Shown: positions 23,748 to 32,654 of the stretch, piece by piece
How positions within the stretch are numbered: the stretch's first letter is position 1
Layout of the letters: each line of letters opens with the position of its first letter
The notes under the pieces: model-generated
What the model saw: only the letters and a program-made list of their open reading frames with translations
What the model was told of the DNA's origin: nothing
Database searches by the model: none
Origin: Bacteroidales bacterium
GTDB taxonomy: Bacteria > Bacteroidota > Bacteroidia > Bacteroidales > UBA10428
Reading direction: 5' to 3'
Assembly (NCBI GenBank): GCA_016928305.1
Contig: JAFGKY010000118.1
Coordinates: 1-37,599, forward strand
DNA: 37,599 bases
Made by a program: the position numbers and the translations under genes

Positions 23748-24689
23748 ATGAGTGATTCCTTTTCCAGATACCGTGATTTTGTGATGAGTTCCTCTCCCTG
23801 GTATAAATTGCTCTTTGTTTTCTTTTTGATTCTTGTTTTTTTTCTTTTGACCGGCATCATCGGACTGATTACGGTTATGATCACCTTTAAGATGAGTCTG
23901 CTGGAAGTTACATCCGTTCTGAACAACCCGGATATCGCAGATATTCATGTGATTAAACTTTTACAGGTCATTCAGACAATTGGGATATTTATTATCCCGG
24001 CCTTTATAGGGGCCTTTTTTCTTGGTCCTCGTATTATACCGTATCTGAAAATGGATACATATCCTTCATTAATAACTGTTGTTCTGGTTATCTGCTTAAT
24101 GATCATCTGTATTCCGGCTATAAATTTCCTTGCTGGTTTTAACGCCCGTTTAGACCTTCCCGCATCCATGGATGCCATAGAAACTACGATCGATAAATTG
24201 CGGGATAATTACAATGAACTTACCAATATGTTCCTGAGTACGACGACTGTAAACGATTTTCTTGCAAACATAGCTATTATGGCAGTTTTACCGGCTATAG
24301 GTGAAGAATTACTGTTTCGTGGTGTATTTCAACGGTTGTTTGCAGAATGGACACGGAATATTCACTGGGGAATCATCATTTCCTCCTTGTTATTTAGCTT
24401 CTTTCATCTTGAATTCTACGGTTTTTTGCCACGGTTCATGCTCGGCATCTTATTTGGATACCTTTTTGTGTGGACAGCATCGATCTGGATTCCCATGCTG
24501 GCACACTTTACCAATAATGTCGTTATTGTGGGATATTATTTTTTCATACAACCTGCAACCGGTGTGTCAAAGCTTGATGAACTCGGAACCCGGGCAGATT
24601 TGTCTTTATGGATAAGTCTCGGTGGTGGAATAATATTATCCGTCCTGGTGTTTTATATTGCAAGATCACGCCGTTTCTACAGCAGCTGA
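23748..24689 (+). CDS. CPBP family intramembrane glutamic protease
   Basis: 313 residues with about eight membrane segments. The ABI/CAAX-protease motifs are all present: E-E-L-L-F-R-G (near 185), F-S-F-F-H-L-E-F-Y-G with the His motif (near 217), and H-F-T-N-N (near 253). Members are related to Rce1 and to bacteriocin self-immunity and processing proteases; the substrate cannot be read from sequence. Its 3' end overlaps the convergent gene at 24666 by 24 bases. Confidence 0.88.
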   Translation: MSDSFSRYRDFVMSSSPWYKLLFVFFLILVFFLLTGIIGLITVMITFKMSLLEVTSVLNNPDIADIHVIKLLQVIQTIGIFIIPAFIGAFFLGPRIIPYLKMDTYPSLITVVLVICLMIICIPAINFLAGFNARLDLPASMDAIETTIDKLRDNYNELTNMFLSTTTVNDFLANIAIMAVLPAIGEELLFRGVFQRLFAEWTRNIHWGIIISSLLFSFFHLEFYGFLPRFMLGILFGYLFVWTASIWIPMLAHFTNNVVIVGYYFFIQPATGVSKLDELGTRADLSLWISLGGGIILSVLVFYIARSRRFYSS

Positions 24690-25400
24690 CAATGTCTTCA
24701 GGGCAAGTGTTCTTTTTTCTTTTTTCCGTAATACATATACCACGCCGTACAGTTTCGAATTTTCCCTTTTTTTATCTTCTGAAAGGGAGGAAAAAAAATG
24801 CTCCGTTTCATTCCAGATGGAAAGGATTATTGAATCGGCCTGTTTTCGCAATTCTGTAAGCTTCTCCTGTGAACGTGCCAGGTTCCTTTGAAGGGTCTTC
24901 TGGAATTTATCCGTTTCCAGAAACTTCTCATACCATACTTTAACCACAGCAATAGTGGGATTGGTTATCGGGGTGTGTCCCCTGGAAATCCTGAAATTCT
25001 CTCCATTAATTATTTTTTCACCCCAATTGATGAGATCAGCTTCGGAATTCAGTATTGGAACATTTTTCTGATCACTGGATAATCCAAAAAAAATTCTTTC
25101 ATCAACCGGAAGATCCCCACGGGCAATTGCCATGTTGACTACCTGAATGAAATGGGAAATGTAGAGTTTGGCTTTTCTCAATACTTTTGTATGATCTTTA
25201 CTTTTTACCACCTGGATGTTATAAGCCTGCCGTGTTTCCATCACTACCTTTTCGAATAAAGGTAAAAATGAATGCAGTTTCTGTAGCGAACTCTGTTTAA
25301 AAGCCAATTGAAACGGCGGAAGTTCTTTGCCTTTCTCAAATGCAATCCTGAGGGCTCTGAGCCTTGCCAGATCTGTATTTGGTAATCGACGATAGGGCAT
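24666..25400 (-). CDS. Hypothetical protein
   Basis: 244 residues, soluble, rich in Lys and Glu, mostly helical; no signal peptide. Features: Y-R-R-L-P-N-T-D-L-A-R-L-R-A-L-R at the start, a long helix region in the first half, N-W-G-E-K-I-I-N-G-E-N-F-R-I-S-R-G-H-T-P-I-T-N-P-T-I in the middle, and a coiled-coil-like stretch in the last third (L-Q-R-N-L-A-R-S-Q-E-K-L-T-E-L-R-K-Q-A). No family name recognised; it looks like a conserved Bacteroidota protein. Convergent overlap with the CPBP gene. Confidence 0.7.
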   Translation of the reverse strand: MPYRRLPNTDLARLRALRIAFEKGKELPPFQLAFKQSSLQKLHSFLPLFEKVVMETRQAYNIQVVKSKDHTKVLRKAKLYISHFIQVVNMAIARGDLPVDERIFFGLSSDQKNVPILNSEADLINWGEKIINGENFRISRGHTPITNPTIAVVKVWYEKFLETDKFQKTLQRNLARSQEKLTELRKQADSIILSIWNETEHFFSSLSEDKKRENSKLYGVVYVLRKKEKRTLALKTLSAAVETA

Positions 25401-25511
25401 CTGTTTTTAACCTGATTGTATACGAAGGTACGAAAAACTAATAAATTGTCAAGTCATTCGTATTATATTACTATAATTTACAGTAAATATTGATAAAACT
25501 CTTGGTATGAG

Positions 25512-25539
25512 TTGCAAAATGATTATAATTTTAATTTTG
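25512..25539 (+). promoter_or_regulatory. Candidate promoter of the aminopeptidase gene
   Basis: TTG (25512-25514), 17-base spacer, TAATTTTG (25532-25539), matching the Bacteroidota -33/-7 pattern. Transcription would begin about 15 bases before the ATG at 25562. Confidence 0.45.
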
Positions 25540-25561
25540 ATACAAAATAAATTATCACATT

Positions 25562-26953
25562 ATGTTTGCTGCAGAGATATACAAACAACGCCGAAAGAAA
25601 CTGATTCAACAGGTAAGTAATGGACTTATCTTACTTTTCGGGAATAAAGAATCTTCTATGAATTATATTGCCAATACATATCCTTTCCGCCAGGATAGCA
25701 ATTTTTTATATTATGTTGGCTATGATGTTCCCGACCTGGTGGCAATGCTGGATACACAATCGGGTGAGCAGATCCTTTACGGGGATGATCTGGGAGTGGA
25801 GGACATAATCTGGATGGGGTATCAGGAGAAATTAACTGAAAAGGCTGCAAGGGCAGGAATGGATCTTGTAAGACCCATGGAAAGGCTGGCCGGTGATATT
25901 TGCAAAGCTATGACCAAAAACAGGAAAATTCATTTTCTGCCACCTTATCGCGAAGAAAGAAAATCGCAGCTTTCTTTTTTGATGGAAGCAGACTGCAATA
26001 AAGATGAAAACCTTTATTCCGAAGAATTAATCAGAGCGATTGTGGCACAGCGTTCTGTAAAAGATGACCTGGAAATCAATGAAATTGAATCGACCCTGAC
26101 ATCTGCAACGCGGCCGATGTATTTACATGCCATGAAAATGGCAAAACCCGGTGTTGCTGAATACGAAATCTCGGGAATGATCGAAGGTATGGCGCTTCAA
26201 CAGGGTCTTGCCATGGCCTATCCGATTATTTGTTCTGTTAACGGTGAAATTCTACACAACCATTATCATGGCAATATCATGAAAGAAGGTCAATTACTTA
26301 TTATAGATGCCGGCGCAGAAAGCAAATTGCATTATTCGACAGACATTACACGAACCATACCTGTTGGAGGTAAATTTTCATCCCGTCAGAAAGATATTTA
26401 TGACCTTGTTTTGAAAGCTGAACTGGAAGCCATATCAAAAATACAACCGGGTATACCTTACAGGGATGTTCATATGCATGCAGCAGCAACTATAGCTGAA
26501 GGTATTAAAGACCTTGGACTTCTGAAAGGAAATGTTGATGATATCCTATCCTGCGGTGCCCATGCGCTTTTTTTCCCGCATGGGATAGGGCATATGATGG
26601 GACTTGATGTGCACGATATGGAAGATCTGGGAGAAAAGTATGTGGGTTATGGGGATGAATTTCAGCGCAGTGAGCAATTCGGACTTGCTTATCTGAGGAT
26701 GGCCCGCAGGCTTGAAAAGGGATTTGTTATTACGGTTGAACCGGGTATTTATTTCATTCCGCCACTAATTGAAAAATGGGAAGCCGAAGGTAAGCATAAG
26801 GATTTTATCCGTTACGATAAACTCAAATCGTATTTTGATTTTGGAGGCATCAGAATTGAAGATGATGTACTGGTAACTTCAGACGGTCATCGTGTTTTAG
26901 GGGATCCGATACCGAAAACAATCGGGGAGGTTGAACAAGTATGCACGTTATAG
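25562..26953 (+). CDS. pepP: Xaa-Pro aminopeptidase (M24B)
   Basis: 463 residues. The N-terminal AMP_N domain (about 1-135; L-F-G-N-K-E-S-S-M-N-Y, Q-D-S-N-F-L-Y-Y-V-G-Y) is followed by a pita-bread M24 catalytic domain. Metal ligands: Asp in I-I-D-A-G-A-E (near 250), Asp in S-T-D-I-T-R-T (near 261), His in H-G-I-G-H-M-M-G-L-D-V-H-D (near 343), Glu in T-V-E-P-G-I-Y, and Glu in R-I-E-D-D-V. It removes N-terminal residues preceding proline. Its stop is 1 base from the stop of the convergent CobW gene. Confidence 0.92.
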   Translation: MFAAEIYKQRRKKLIQQVSNGLILLFGNKESSMNYIANTYPFRQDSNFLYYVGYDVPDLVAMLDTQSGEQILYGDDLGVEDIIWMGYQEKLTEKAARAGMDLVRPMERLAGDICKAMTKNRKIHFLPPYREERKSQLSFLMEADCNKDENLYSEELIRAIVAQRSVKDDLEINEIESTLTSATRPMYLHAMKMAKPGVAEYEISGMIEGMALQQGLAMAYPIICSVNGEILHNHYHGNIMKEGQLLIIDAGAESKLHYSTDITRTIPVGGKFSSRQKDIYDLVLKAELEAISKIQPGIPYRDVHMHAAATIAEGIKDLGLLKGNVDDILSCGAHALFFPHGIGHMMGLDVHDMEDLGEKYVGYGDEFQRSEQFGLAYLRMARRLEKGFVITVEPGIYFIPPLIEKWEAEGKHKDFIRYDKLKSYFDFGGIRIEDDVLVTSDGHRVLGDPIPKTIGEVEQVCTL

Positions 26954-26954
26954 A

Positions 26955-27887
26955 TTATGATCCTGATAATACGTTGAATTTTCGGCTCAACTCTCCCGCA
27001 CTAACTTTCGGTCCTATCATTATCAATTCCGTAATTCCTGAATAGCCGGGGATTTCCGATTTATTTGTAATTCCAAACGATGACTGCACAAACAGAGTTG
27101 CACCATTGTCAAGCCTGATAAAACCTTTCATGCGATAACAATCAGGAACCACAGTTTCAAGAAAAATATCGAAGTTCCCGGGTGATATTTTTGCTCCGGT
27201 TTTCAATACGGCAGTATGGATGGCATCGGGCCGGCCAACACTTTGAAATTCTTTATTTTCATCGCTGTTTCTCACGGCCACAGGCTGTATGAAAATCGGA
27301 AGTGAAAAATCAACAAAGGATATACGGCAATATTGTGCAGTGATGATTTCAGCCTGAGCATTCCACGACAAGATTTTGTTCCGAATCGTGGAAATCTTTT
27401 CATGGCACAGATCGGTTTTATTCAGTATAACCGTATCAGCAACCCTGACCTGGCGGCTTACCTGTGTCTCGGCAATCGCAATGCGATTGAAATTGAAGCA
27501 ATCGATCACGCACCAGATATGGGACAGATAAAGCTTATCCTCGAGGGGTGGTGCCTGAAGTATTTGTGCTATAGCAATGGGATCAGATAACCCTGAGGAT
27601 TCCAGGATAACCATGTCGGGAAGCTTTTCATCAATAAATGCTGCAAGGGATTTGATAAAATTGCCCAGCAGACATACGCAGAATACAGATCCGTTATTTA
27701 CCTCAAGCAGTGCAAAAGTAAGTCCTGACCGCTTAAGGTCGAAGCCATCCACGCTGGCGGGTGCAAATTCATTCTGCACTATACCTATTTTACCGGAACC
27801 TGAATAGGAGTGCAGGATATGTTTAAGCAGGGTTGTTTTTCCGCTGCCCAAAAAGCCGGTAATCATGCAGAAAGGTATCTTTTTCAT
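26955..27887 (-). CDS. CobW/COG0523-family GTPase
   Basis: 310 residues. Walker A G-F-L-G-S-G-K-T-T (residues 11-19), Walker B-like L-E-S-S-G-L-S-D-P, and base motif N-K-T-D. The metal-binding C-x-C-C motif of the family appears as C70-V-C72-L73, so the last Cys is missing, and the usual G before it is F. A C-terminal CobW_C-like domain (K-G-F-I-R-L-D-N-G) is present. Such G3E GTPases deliver metals (Zn, Co, Ni) to target enzymes. Being last in the corrinoid methyltransferase group, 60 bases after the zinc-dependent homocysteine methyltransferase gene, suggests it serves those metalloenzymes. Directly before its start is a palindrome-like ACGACTTATCGT. Confidence 0.85.
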   Translation of the reverse strand: MKKIPFCMITGFLGSGKTTLLKHILHSYSGSGKIGIVQNEFAPASVDGFDLKRSGLTFALLEVNNGSVFCVCLLGNFIKSLAAFIDEKLPDMVILESSGLSDPIAIAQILQAPPLEDKLYLSHIWCVIDCFNFNRIAIAETQVSRQVRVADTVILNKTDLCHEKISTIRNKILSWNAQAEIITAQYCRISFVDFSLPIFIQPVAVRNSDENKEFQSVGRPDAIHTAVLKTGAKISPGNFDIFLETVVPDCYRMKGFIRLDNGATLFVQSSFGITNKSEIPGYSGITELIMIGPKVSAGELSRKFNVLSGS

Positions 27888-27947
27888 ACGATAAGTCGTT
27901 AGGGCAAAGTATGAGAATGTTATAATAGCTCAGAACGTTTGTCTTTT

Positions 27948-28835
27948 TTAACGAAATCGTTTCAGGGCATCTGAGATTAGGCGGATATGCCGGGGTGTTG
28001 TCCCGCAACATCCACCAATAATATTGGCACCGGAATTTACCAGTGCGGGGATGAAACCGGCCATTTGTTCAGGTGATTCGGGGAATATGGTTTTCCCGTC
28101 CCGGTAAACGGGAATACCGGCGTTGGCATGAATCAGAACCGGAATGTCTTTGTCTGCAGCCCTTATTTCCTGTACAATAGCGATCATCCCTTCCATACCA
28201 TTGCCACAATTGGCACCAAGGATGTCAGCGCCTGTTTCTTTCATGGCTTGTACCATTTCAGATGGTGACACACCCATCATGGTGCGGTATTCCCCGGTGA
28301 CTGTCTTTTCAAAAGTCATGGTGCAGATAACTTCACAGGATGTATTCTCACGGGCGGCTTGTACTGCGATGCAGGCTTCATCAAGGTCACTCATGGTTTC
28401 AACCACGATGGCATCAACACCGCCATCGGCCAGTGCCATGCATTGCTCTTTAAAAGCCTCGAACAGCTCATTTACCGTTACCTCTTCAGTCAGCAGAATC
28501 TTGCCTGTAGGGCCAACCGATCCAAGCACAAATCTGTCTGGGCCGGCTGCTGAACGTGATAGTTCAGCAGCCCGGCGGTTTATTTCTGATGTTTTCTGAT
28601 CCAGACCAAAATGCAGCAGTTTAAACCGGCTGCCTCCAAAGCTGTTGGTCTCAACCATATCTGCACCGGCATCAAAATATTGTTTTGCAACATCCCGCAC
28701 TTCTTCAGGGTGTGTCAGGTTCCAGGATTCCGGACATTCACCTGGTTTCAGACCCTTGTCATGCAGCAAAGTGCCCCATGCACCATCGGATGCTAATACC
28801 TTTGAGGATTTCAGTTTTTCCAGTATCTTTCCCAT
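27948..28835 (-). CDS. Stand-alone homocysteine S-methyltransferase
   Basis: 295 residues, a single Hcy-binding TIM barrel as in the N-terminal module of MetH. Motifs: L-A-S-D-G-A-W-G-T, M-V-E-T-N-S-F-G-G, G-S-V-G-P-T-G, and zinc ligands Cys in G-A-N-C-G-N-G and the Cys pair in G-G-C-C-G-T-T-P. The MetH folate, B12 and activation modules are absent. With a corrinoid protein two genes upstream, it probably takes a methyl group from methyl-corrinoid to homocysteine, making methionine. An S-methylmethionine-type donor (MmuM-like role) is the alternative. Confidence 0.88.
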   Translation of the reverse strand: MGKILEKLKSSKVLASDGAWGTLLHDKGLKPGECPESWNLTHPEEVRDVAKQYFDAGADMVETNSFGGSRFKLLHFGLDQKTSEINRRAAELSRSAAGPDRFVLGSVGPTGKILLTEEVTVNELFEAFKEQCMALADGGVDAIVVETMSDLDEACIAVQAARENTSCEVICTMTFEKTVTGEYRTMMGVSPSEMVQAMKETGADILGANCGNGMEGMIAIVQEIRAADKDIPVLIHANAGIPVYRDGKTIFPESPEQMAGFIPALVNSGANIIGGCCGTTPRHIRLISDALKRFR

Positions 28836-28870
28836 GGCAGTCGGGTATTTGGTTGTGGATAATGAATTAT

Positions 28871-30490
28871 TTAAAGCTCTTTAAGCCACTCTTTTATTAC
28901 ATCAATTGAAGGTGATTCCCCCTGCGATTTCAGTTTAAACTCGGTGATCAACACAGAAGGCGTCTGATAAGCACCGAATTCCTGAATAAGTTTTTCATCG
29001 TTGATGATTTTAACGGGTATGTTTTTCCCGGTTTCCCGTATAGCCTGATTGATGTTCTGCTGCAAGGGAATTACGTCATCTGATTTTTTACATAAAAGGA
29101 TAATTTCACTTTTTCTTGACTTGATCTTATGTTTCAGTTTTTCATTAATTCGTTTCTGGATCGCATCAATCAGCTCATGTTGGGGTGGGATCTTGGAAAC
29201 GAAGGCTATCCGTCCATCAATGCATATGGTAGGGATGTTTTTTACCATCAGCGAAGCCATAAAAGTAACGGCCTCCATCCGTTTAATGGCATGTTCACGC
29301 CATTCAACAATTCCTTCAAACTGGGGTGCAATGCGTTTTACGGATTCAACCATATACTGACACGGGGCACAGGATTCGGAATCAAGCGTAATGATATCCA
29401 CAATCACGGTATCTGTTTTTCCGTAATCTTTCATGTTCAGCAGCTCAAGATCACTTTCCGTTTTTTCCATTGCCCGGATGACATCCTGTTTATAAGGATC
29501 ATGTACAAGGGTTGTGATGGCCTGAAGATTCACGACCGGTGTATCCATTGGCAGATCACATCCGGGAGCCAGAATAAAACCTTTATTGCCTCCCAGATCA
29601 ATGCAATCCAGTGCATTGCGCATGCAATCATCAGGTGTTCCCATGAGAAGCACTACGGTAAGCTTGATATTGCCACCGAAGCTGACATTATTCTCAAGAG
29701 CAACCTGTTTAACGAAATCAAGGGGAATGTTTTCGTCGATGGATACATTGTCGGGTCTGCACTTGCACATGATTTCAATATTTTGCTGAGCATGACCGCA
29801 TACAAAAAATGAACTAAAAGCTCCTTTCTTCCGGATAGAATCAAATATTTCCGTGGCAGGATCAGCAACAAACTGCTGAAACAAGACCGGATCGATCTGA
29901 CTGGTCATGGGGTCAACAACTGCAATCACATCACATCCGGCTTCAATATAATATCGGGCCATGGTGATGGACGCTTTTTTCGTGAAATCAATAAGTTCGT
30001 GAATATAAGCAGGTTCCTCCAGCATTTTAACAAAAATATCAGTGCCTAACAGGTGAAGGGCAAGGGTAAAAGGACCTGTGATCAATCCGTATAAAGCCAG
30101 GTGGGGATGTAATTCCCTGAGATGTCGTGTGGCTTCGAGCGCAATTGTGATTCTCCCGTCATGTTGGCCGGGCAGTGACAATGATTTTATAGGGATTCCC
30201 TGTATCAGCGGATGTGAAATCACAGCCGGCGGATTATTATCACTCCATGCCAGCTGACAACCCAATGCTTCAGCTTCCAGTTGAAGATCAAATATAACCG
30301 GAATACCATCGGGATTATATAATTCCACCGCTTTTGATATGCCGCTGACAATATTATCCACGTTTTTCAGGTAATCGCTGGCCTTTATCCCTATCAGTTT
30401 TGCCCCGTGTATTCCCACAAAAGGCACCCAGGGGATACGGTCGGTTTGCTGAAGGGTAAGTACTTTCTGTATTAATTCTTTACCGTTCAT
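28871..30490 (-). CDS. URO-D-type methyltransferase fused to two thioredoxin-like domains
   Basis: 539 residues. Residues 1-345 form a uroporphyrinogen-decarboxylase-like barrel of the MtaA/MtbA group (L-T-L-Q-Q-T-D-R-I-P-W-V-P-F, Y-N-P-D-G-I-P-V-I-F-D, G-P-F-T-L-A-L-H-L-L-G, L-I-D-F-T-K-K). The zinc motif expected as H-x-C-G reads F-V-C-G-H (Cys near 230), so the first His is replaced and the next His may serve. Residues about 360-450 are a thioredoxin-like domain with C-A-P-C (Cys near 373 and 376) and I-P-T-I-C-I-D-G. Residues about 460-539 are a second thioredoxin-like domain with one Cys only (I-I-L-L-C-K-K-S-D-D) and the cis-Pro segment Y-Q-T-P-S-V. The arrangement suggests methyl transfer tied to thiol redox. 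I know of no characterised example. Confidence 0.8.
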   Translation of the reverse strand: MNGKELIQKVLTLQQTDRIPWVPFVGIHGAKLIGIKASDYLKNVDNIVSGISKAVELYNPDGIPVIFDLQLEAEALGCQLAWSDNNPPAVISHPLIQGIPIKSLSLPGQHDGRITIALEATRHLRELHPHLALYGLITGPFTLALHLLGTDIFVKMLEEPAYIHELIDFTKKASITMARYYIEAGCDVIAVVDPMTSQIDPVLFQQFVADPATEIFDSIRKKGAFSSFFVCGHAQQNIEIMCKCRPDNVSIDENIPLDFVKQVALENNVSFGGNIKLTVVLLMGTPDDCMRNALDCIDLGGNKGFILAPGCDLPMDTPVVNLQAITTLVHDPYKQDVIRAMEKTESDLELLNMKDYGKTDTVIVDIITLDSESCAPCQYMVESVKRIAPQFEGIVEWREHAIKRMEAVTFMASLMVKNIPTICIDGRIAFVSKIPPQHELIDAIQKRINEKLKHKIKSRKSEIILLCKKSDDVIPLQQNINQAIRETGKNIPVKIINDEKLIQEFGAYQTPSVLITEFKLKSQGESPSIDVIKEWLKEL

Positions 30491-30591
30491 GGGAATAAGT
30501 GTTGCTGGTTTCTGGCGGAAAATCCGGGTAAAGCCGGGTTCCCTTTTTAAGCTGAAATTCTTCAGTATGAGTGCGATCCGGAAATATTCTA

Positions 30592-31260
30592 TCAGGCAAT
30601 CAATCGGTTAAGATATTCCACTGCACCCTGCGGATCAGGTGAATAAAAGTCGGCTCCTATTTTTTTTCGGAATTCATCGGTAACCGGAGCGCCTCCGATC
30701 AGTATCCTGGTGCCCGGCACCTGAACCTGCAATTCTTTCACTATCTGTTCCATATTTACCATTGTAGTAGTAAGCAGAGCCGATAATCCAACCACACTGC
30801 CGGGGTGTTCTTTCAGGGCAGCAATAAATTTTTCAACCTTAACATCAATGCCGAGATCAACAACTTCCCACCCATTTCCTTCCACCATCATCGAAACCAG
30901 ATTTTTACCTATATCATGCAAATCACCAACAACGGTTCCAATAATAAATGTGCCCTTACGCTTCACGGCACCCGATTGAAAATAAGGCTTAAGGTGTTGC
31001 ATGGCTGTACTCATGGCCTTGGCAGACATCAACACCTGGGGCACAAATACTTTATTTTCCCTGAATTTAACGCCAACTTTTTCCATCCCCACCACAAGAC
31101 CCCTGGTTAAAACATCATTCGGAGAAATACCTTTATCCAATGCAGATTTTGTCAATTCATCGGCTCCATCCTGCTCTTTCATATCGGGGGGATACGGAGA
31201 GATCTTATTTATCTTGCCAAATTCAACGCAATGAGCAATACGGTGTAGGAGTTCTTCCAT
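30592..31260 (-). CDS. Corrinoid protein of a methyltransferase system (MtbC/MtaC-like)
   Basis: 222 residues. Residues about 5-92 are the helical B12-binding cap (L-T-R-G-L-V-V-G-M-E-K-V-G-V-K-F-R-E-N-K-V-F-V-P-Q-V-L-M-S-A-K-A-M). Residues about 100-222 are the cobalamin-binding domain with D113-L-H115-D-I-G118, where His115 is the lower axial ligand, then G-L-S-A-L-L-T-T-T-M and G-G-A-P-V-T. It shuttles a methyl group on cobalt between two methyltransferases. It lies between the two URO-D-type genes, with gaps of about 100 bases on either side. Confidence 0.93.
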   Translation of the reverse strand: MEELLHRIAHCVEFGKINKISPYPPDMKEQDGADELTKSALDKGISPNDVLTRGLVVGMEKVGVKFRENKVFVPQVLMSAKAMSTAMQHLKPYFQSGAVKRKGTFIIGTVVGDLHDIGKNLVSMMVEGNGWEVVDLGIDVKVEKFIAALKEHPGSVVGLSALLTTTMVNMEQIVKELQVQVPGTRILIGGAPVTDEFRKKIGADFYSPDPQGAVEYLNRLIA

Positions 31261-31367
31261 GATTCAAAAAGTATTTACGGGTATCCCGGCTAATAACATT
31301 TTTCACAAAAATAGGGTAAAATATAAATATAACAAGTATTATAAGAGAATTGACAACATTATCCGCA

Positions 31368-32621
31368 TCACCTGTTGAATTCCTCCAGTGCATTTATCAT
31401 TGAGATTACGTTTTCAACCGGAACATTTGCCTGGATGTTATGAACCGTATTGAATACATAACCGCCGTTCATTGAAAAAACTTCACATTGCTGCAGCACC
31501 TGTTTTCTGACATCTTCAACAGTGCCAAAACTCAACACATGTTGTGTGTCAACGCCACCGCCCCAGAACACAATATGATCGCCGTACTTTTCTTTCAGCA
31601 ACCTGGAATCCATCCCTTTAGCATTTATCTGGACAGGATTCAGGATATCAAAACCGGCATCAATGAAATGGCTGATCAATGATTCAACTGCACCACAAGA
31701 GTGCTTGAAGGTTTTCCAGCCGGTATTGCAGTGCACCCAATCATTGATCTTCTGGTAGTAAGGCATCCAAAGGTCATCAAATGTTTCCGGAGAACAGAAT
31801 GTTGAATCTTGTGTTCCAAAGTCGGTTCCACAAACATACAGGACATCAATATCGTTTCCGGCAATGAGGGCGAGCTTTTTCAGGTTTTCAACCGCTATAT
31901 CCGATTGCCTGTCAAAAACAGCTTTAATGTAATCCGGTCGCATAACAGTAGATATGTACCATTCAGTGACATCCCGTATTCCTTTTGGATGCTTTAAAAA
32001 TGTAGCCGGAACAAGTGCGATATCGCCAATACCGGTTCCTCCAAAATTAGCAACAACGGCCTTATCGCTTCCTTGTATAGTTTTTATCTGTTCTTTCCAG
32101 TAAATCAGGTCTTCTTCCGAAACCGGTTTGAACTCTTCCAGGTTATCCATTGGATTTAATGATGATTCATCCAGCGGTTCCTGCCTGATGATCGCATCAA
32201 AAAAATAACCTGCTTTCGGCATTTTGGCACTGGGAGGAGCCTTCGTATCGCCTTCGGGATAAATTACCAGGTCGCCATTCACGTCAAGACCTGTATTAAA
32301 CAGAACAGGCACCAGTATTACCTGTCCCCAGAATGTTTTGAATTCTTTCCATCCTGTATTGGCAAATCCAAACATATTGTTACGCGGTGATAAGCCTATT
32401 ACATCAACACCCATTAAATGCTGCAATTCGGCATCAATTTCTCCCAGCATCTGATAAGGTTCTGTAAGTTTTACAGGACGTTTTTCCAGGCCATAATAAT
32501 TCCGCAGTTTTTCAACCAGCCAGATATGAATACCGGTCACAGTCGTACTTCCAAAATCCACAGGGACCTTGTCAGGGGTCTTATGTCTTAATGCCTGCTG
32601 AATCCGCTTTCGTGATTCCAT
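31368..32621 (-). CDS. URO-D-family corrinoid methyltransferase
   Basis: 417 residues. It opens like other members (R-K-R-I-Q-Q-A-L-R-H-K-T-P-D-K-V-P-V-D-F-G). A zinc-type motif H-S-C-G is seen in W-K-T-F-K-H-S-C-G-A-V-E, and G-G-V-D-T-Q-H-V-L-S-F-G-T near the end is typical. The lack of heme-pathway signature residues and the neighbouring corrinoid gene argue for methyl transfer rather than uroporphyrinogen decarboxylation. Substrate unknown: methylamines, methoxylated aromatics and methylthiols are all possible for the family. Confidence 0.85.
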   Translation of the reverse strand: MESRKRIQQALRHKTPDKVPVDFGSTTVTGIHIWLVEKLRNYYGLEKRPVKLTEPYQMLGEIDAELQHLMGVDVIGLSPRNNMFGFANTGWKEFKTFWGQVILVPVLFNTGLDVNGDLVIYPEGDTKAPPSAKMPKAGYFFDAIIRQEPLDESSLNPMDNLEEFKPVSEEDLIYWKEQIKTIQGSDKAVVANFGGTGIGDIALVPATFLKHPKGIRDVTEWYISTVMRPDYIKAVFDRQSDIAVENLKKLALIAGNDIDVLYVCGTDFGTQDSTFCSPETFDDLWMPYYQKINDWVHCNTGWKTFKHSCGAVESLISHFIDAGFDILNPVQINAKGMDSRLLKEKYGDHIVFWGGGVDTQHVLSFGTVEDVRKQVLQQCEVFSMNGGYVFNTVHNIQANVPVENVISMINALEEFNR

Positions 32622-32654
32622 AAATGAGGTTTGACAGGATTCTGAAAAACACCG

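Noticed and set aside
29129..29812. 227-residue open frame on the + strand
   Set aside because: It lies wholly antisense to the URO-D-thioredoxin fusion gene, whose motifs are unmistakable, and its translation has no recognisable domain.
31261..31367. Possible cobalamin riboswitch before the corrinoid protein gene
   Set aside because: Only about 107 bases and no B12-box-like sequence or suitable multi-stem structure could be seen; too short for a standard riboswitch.
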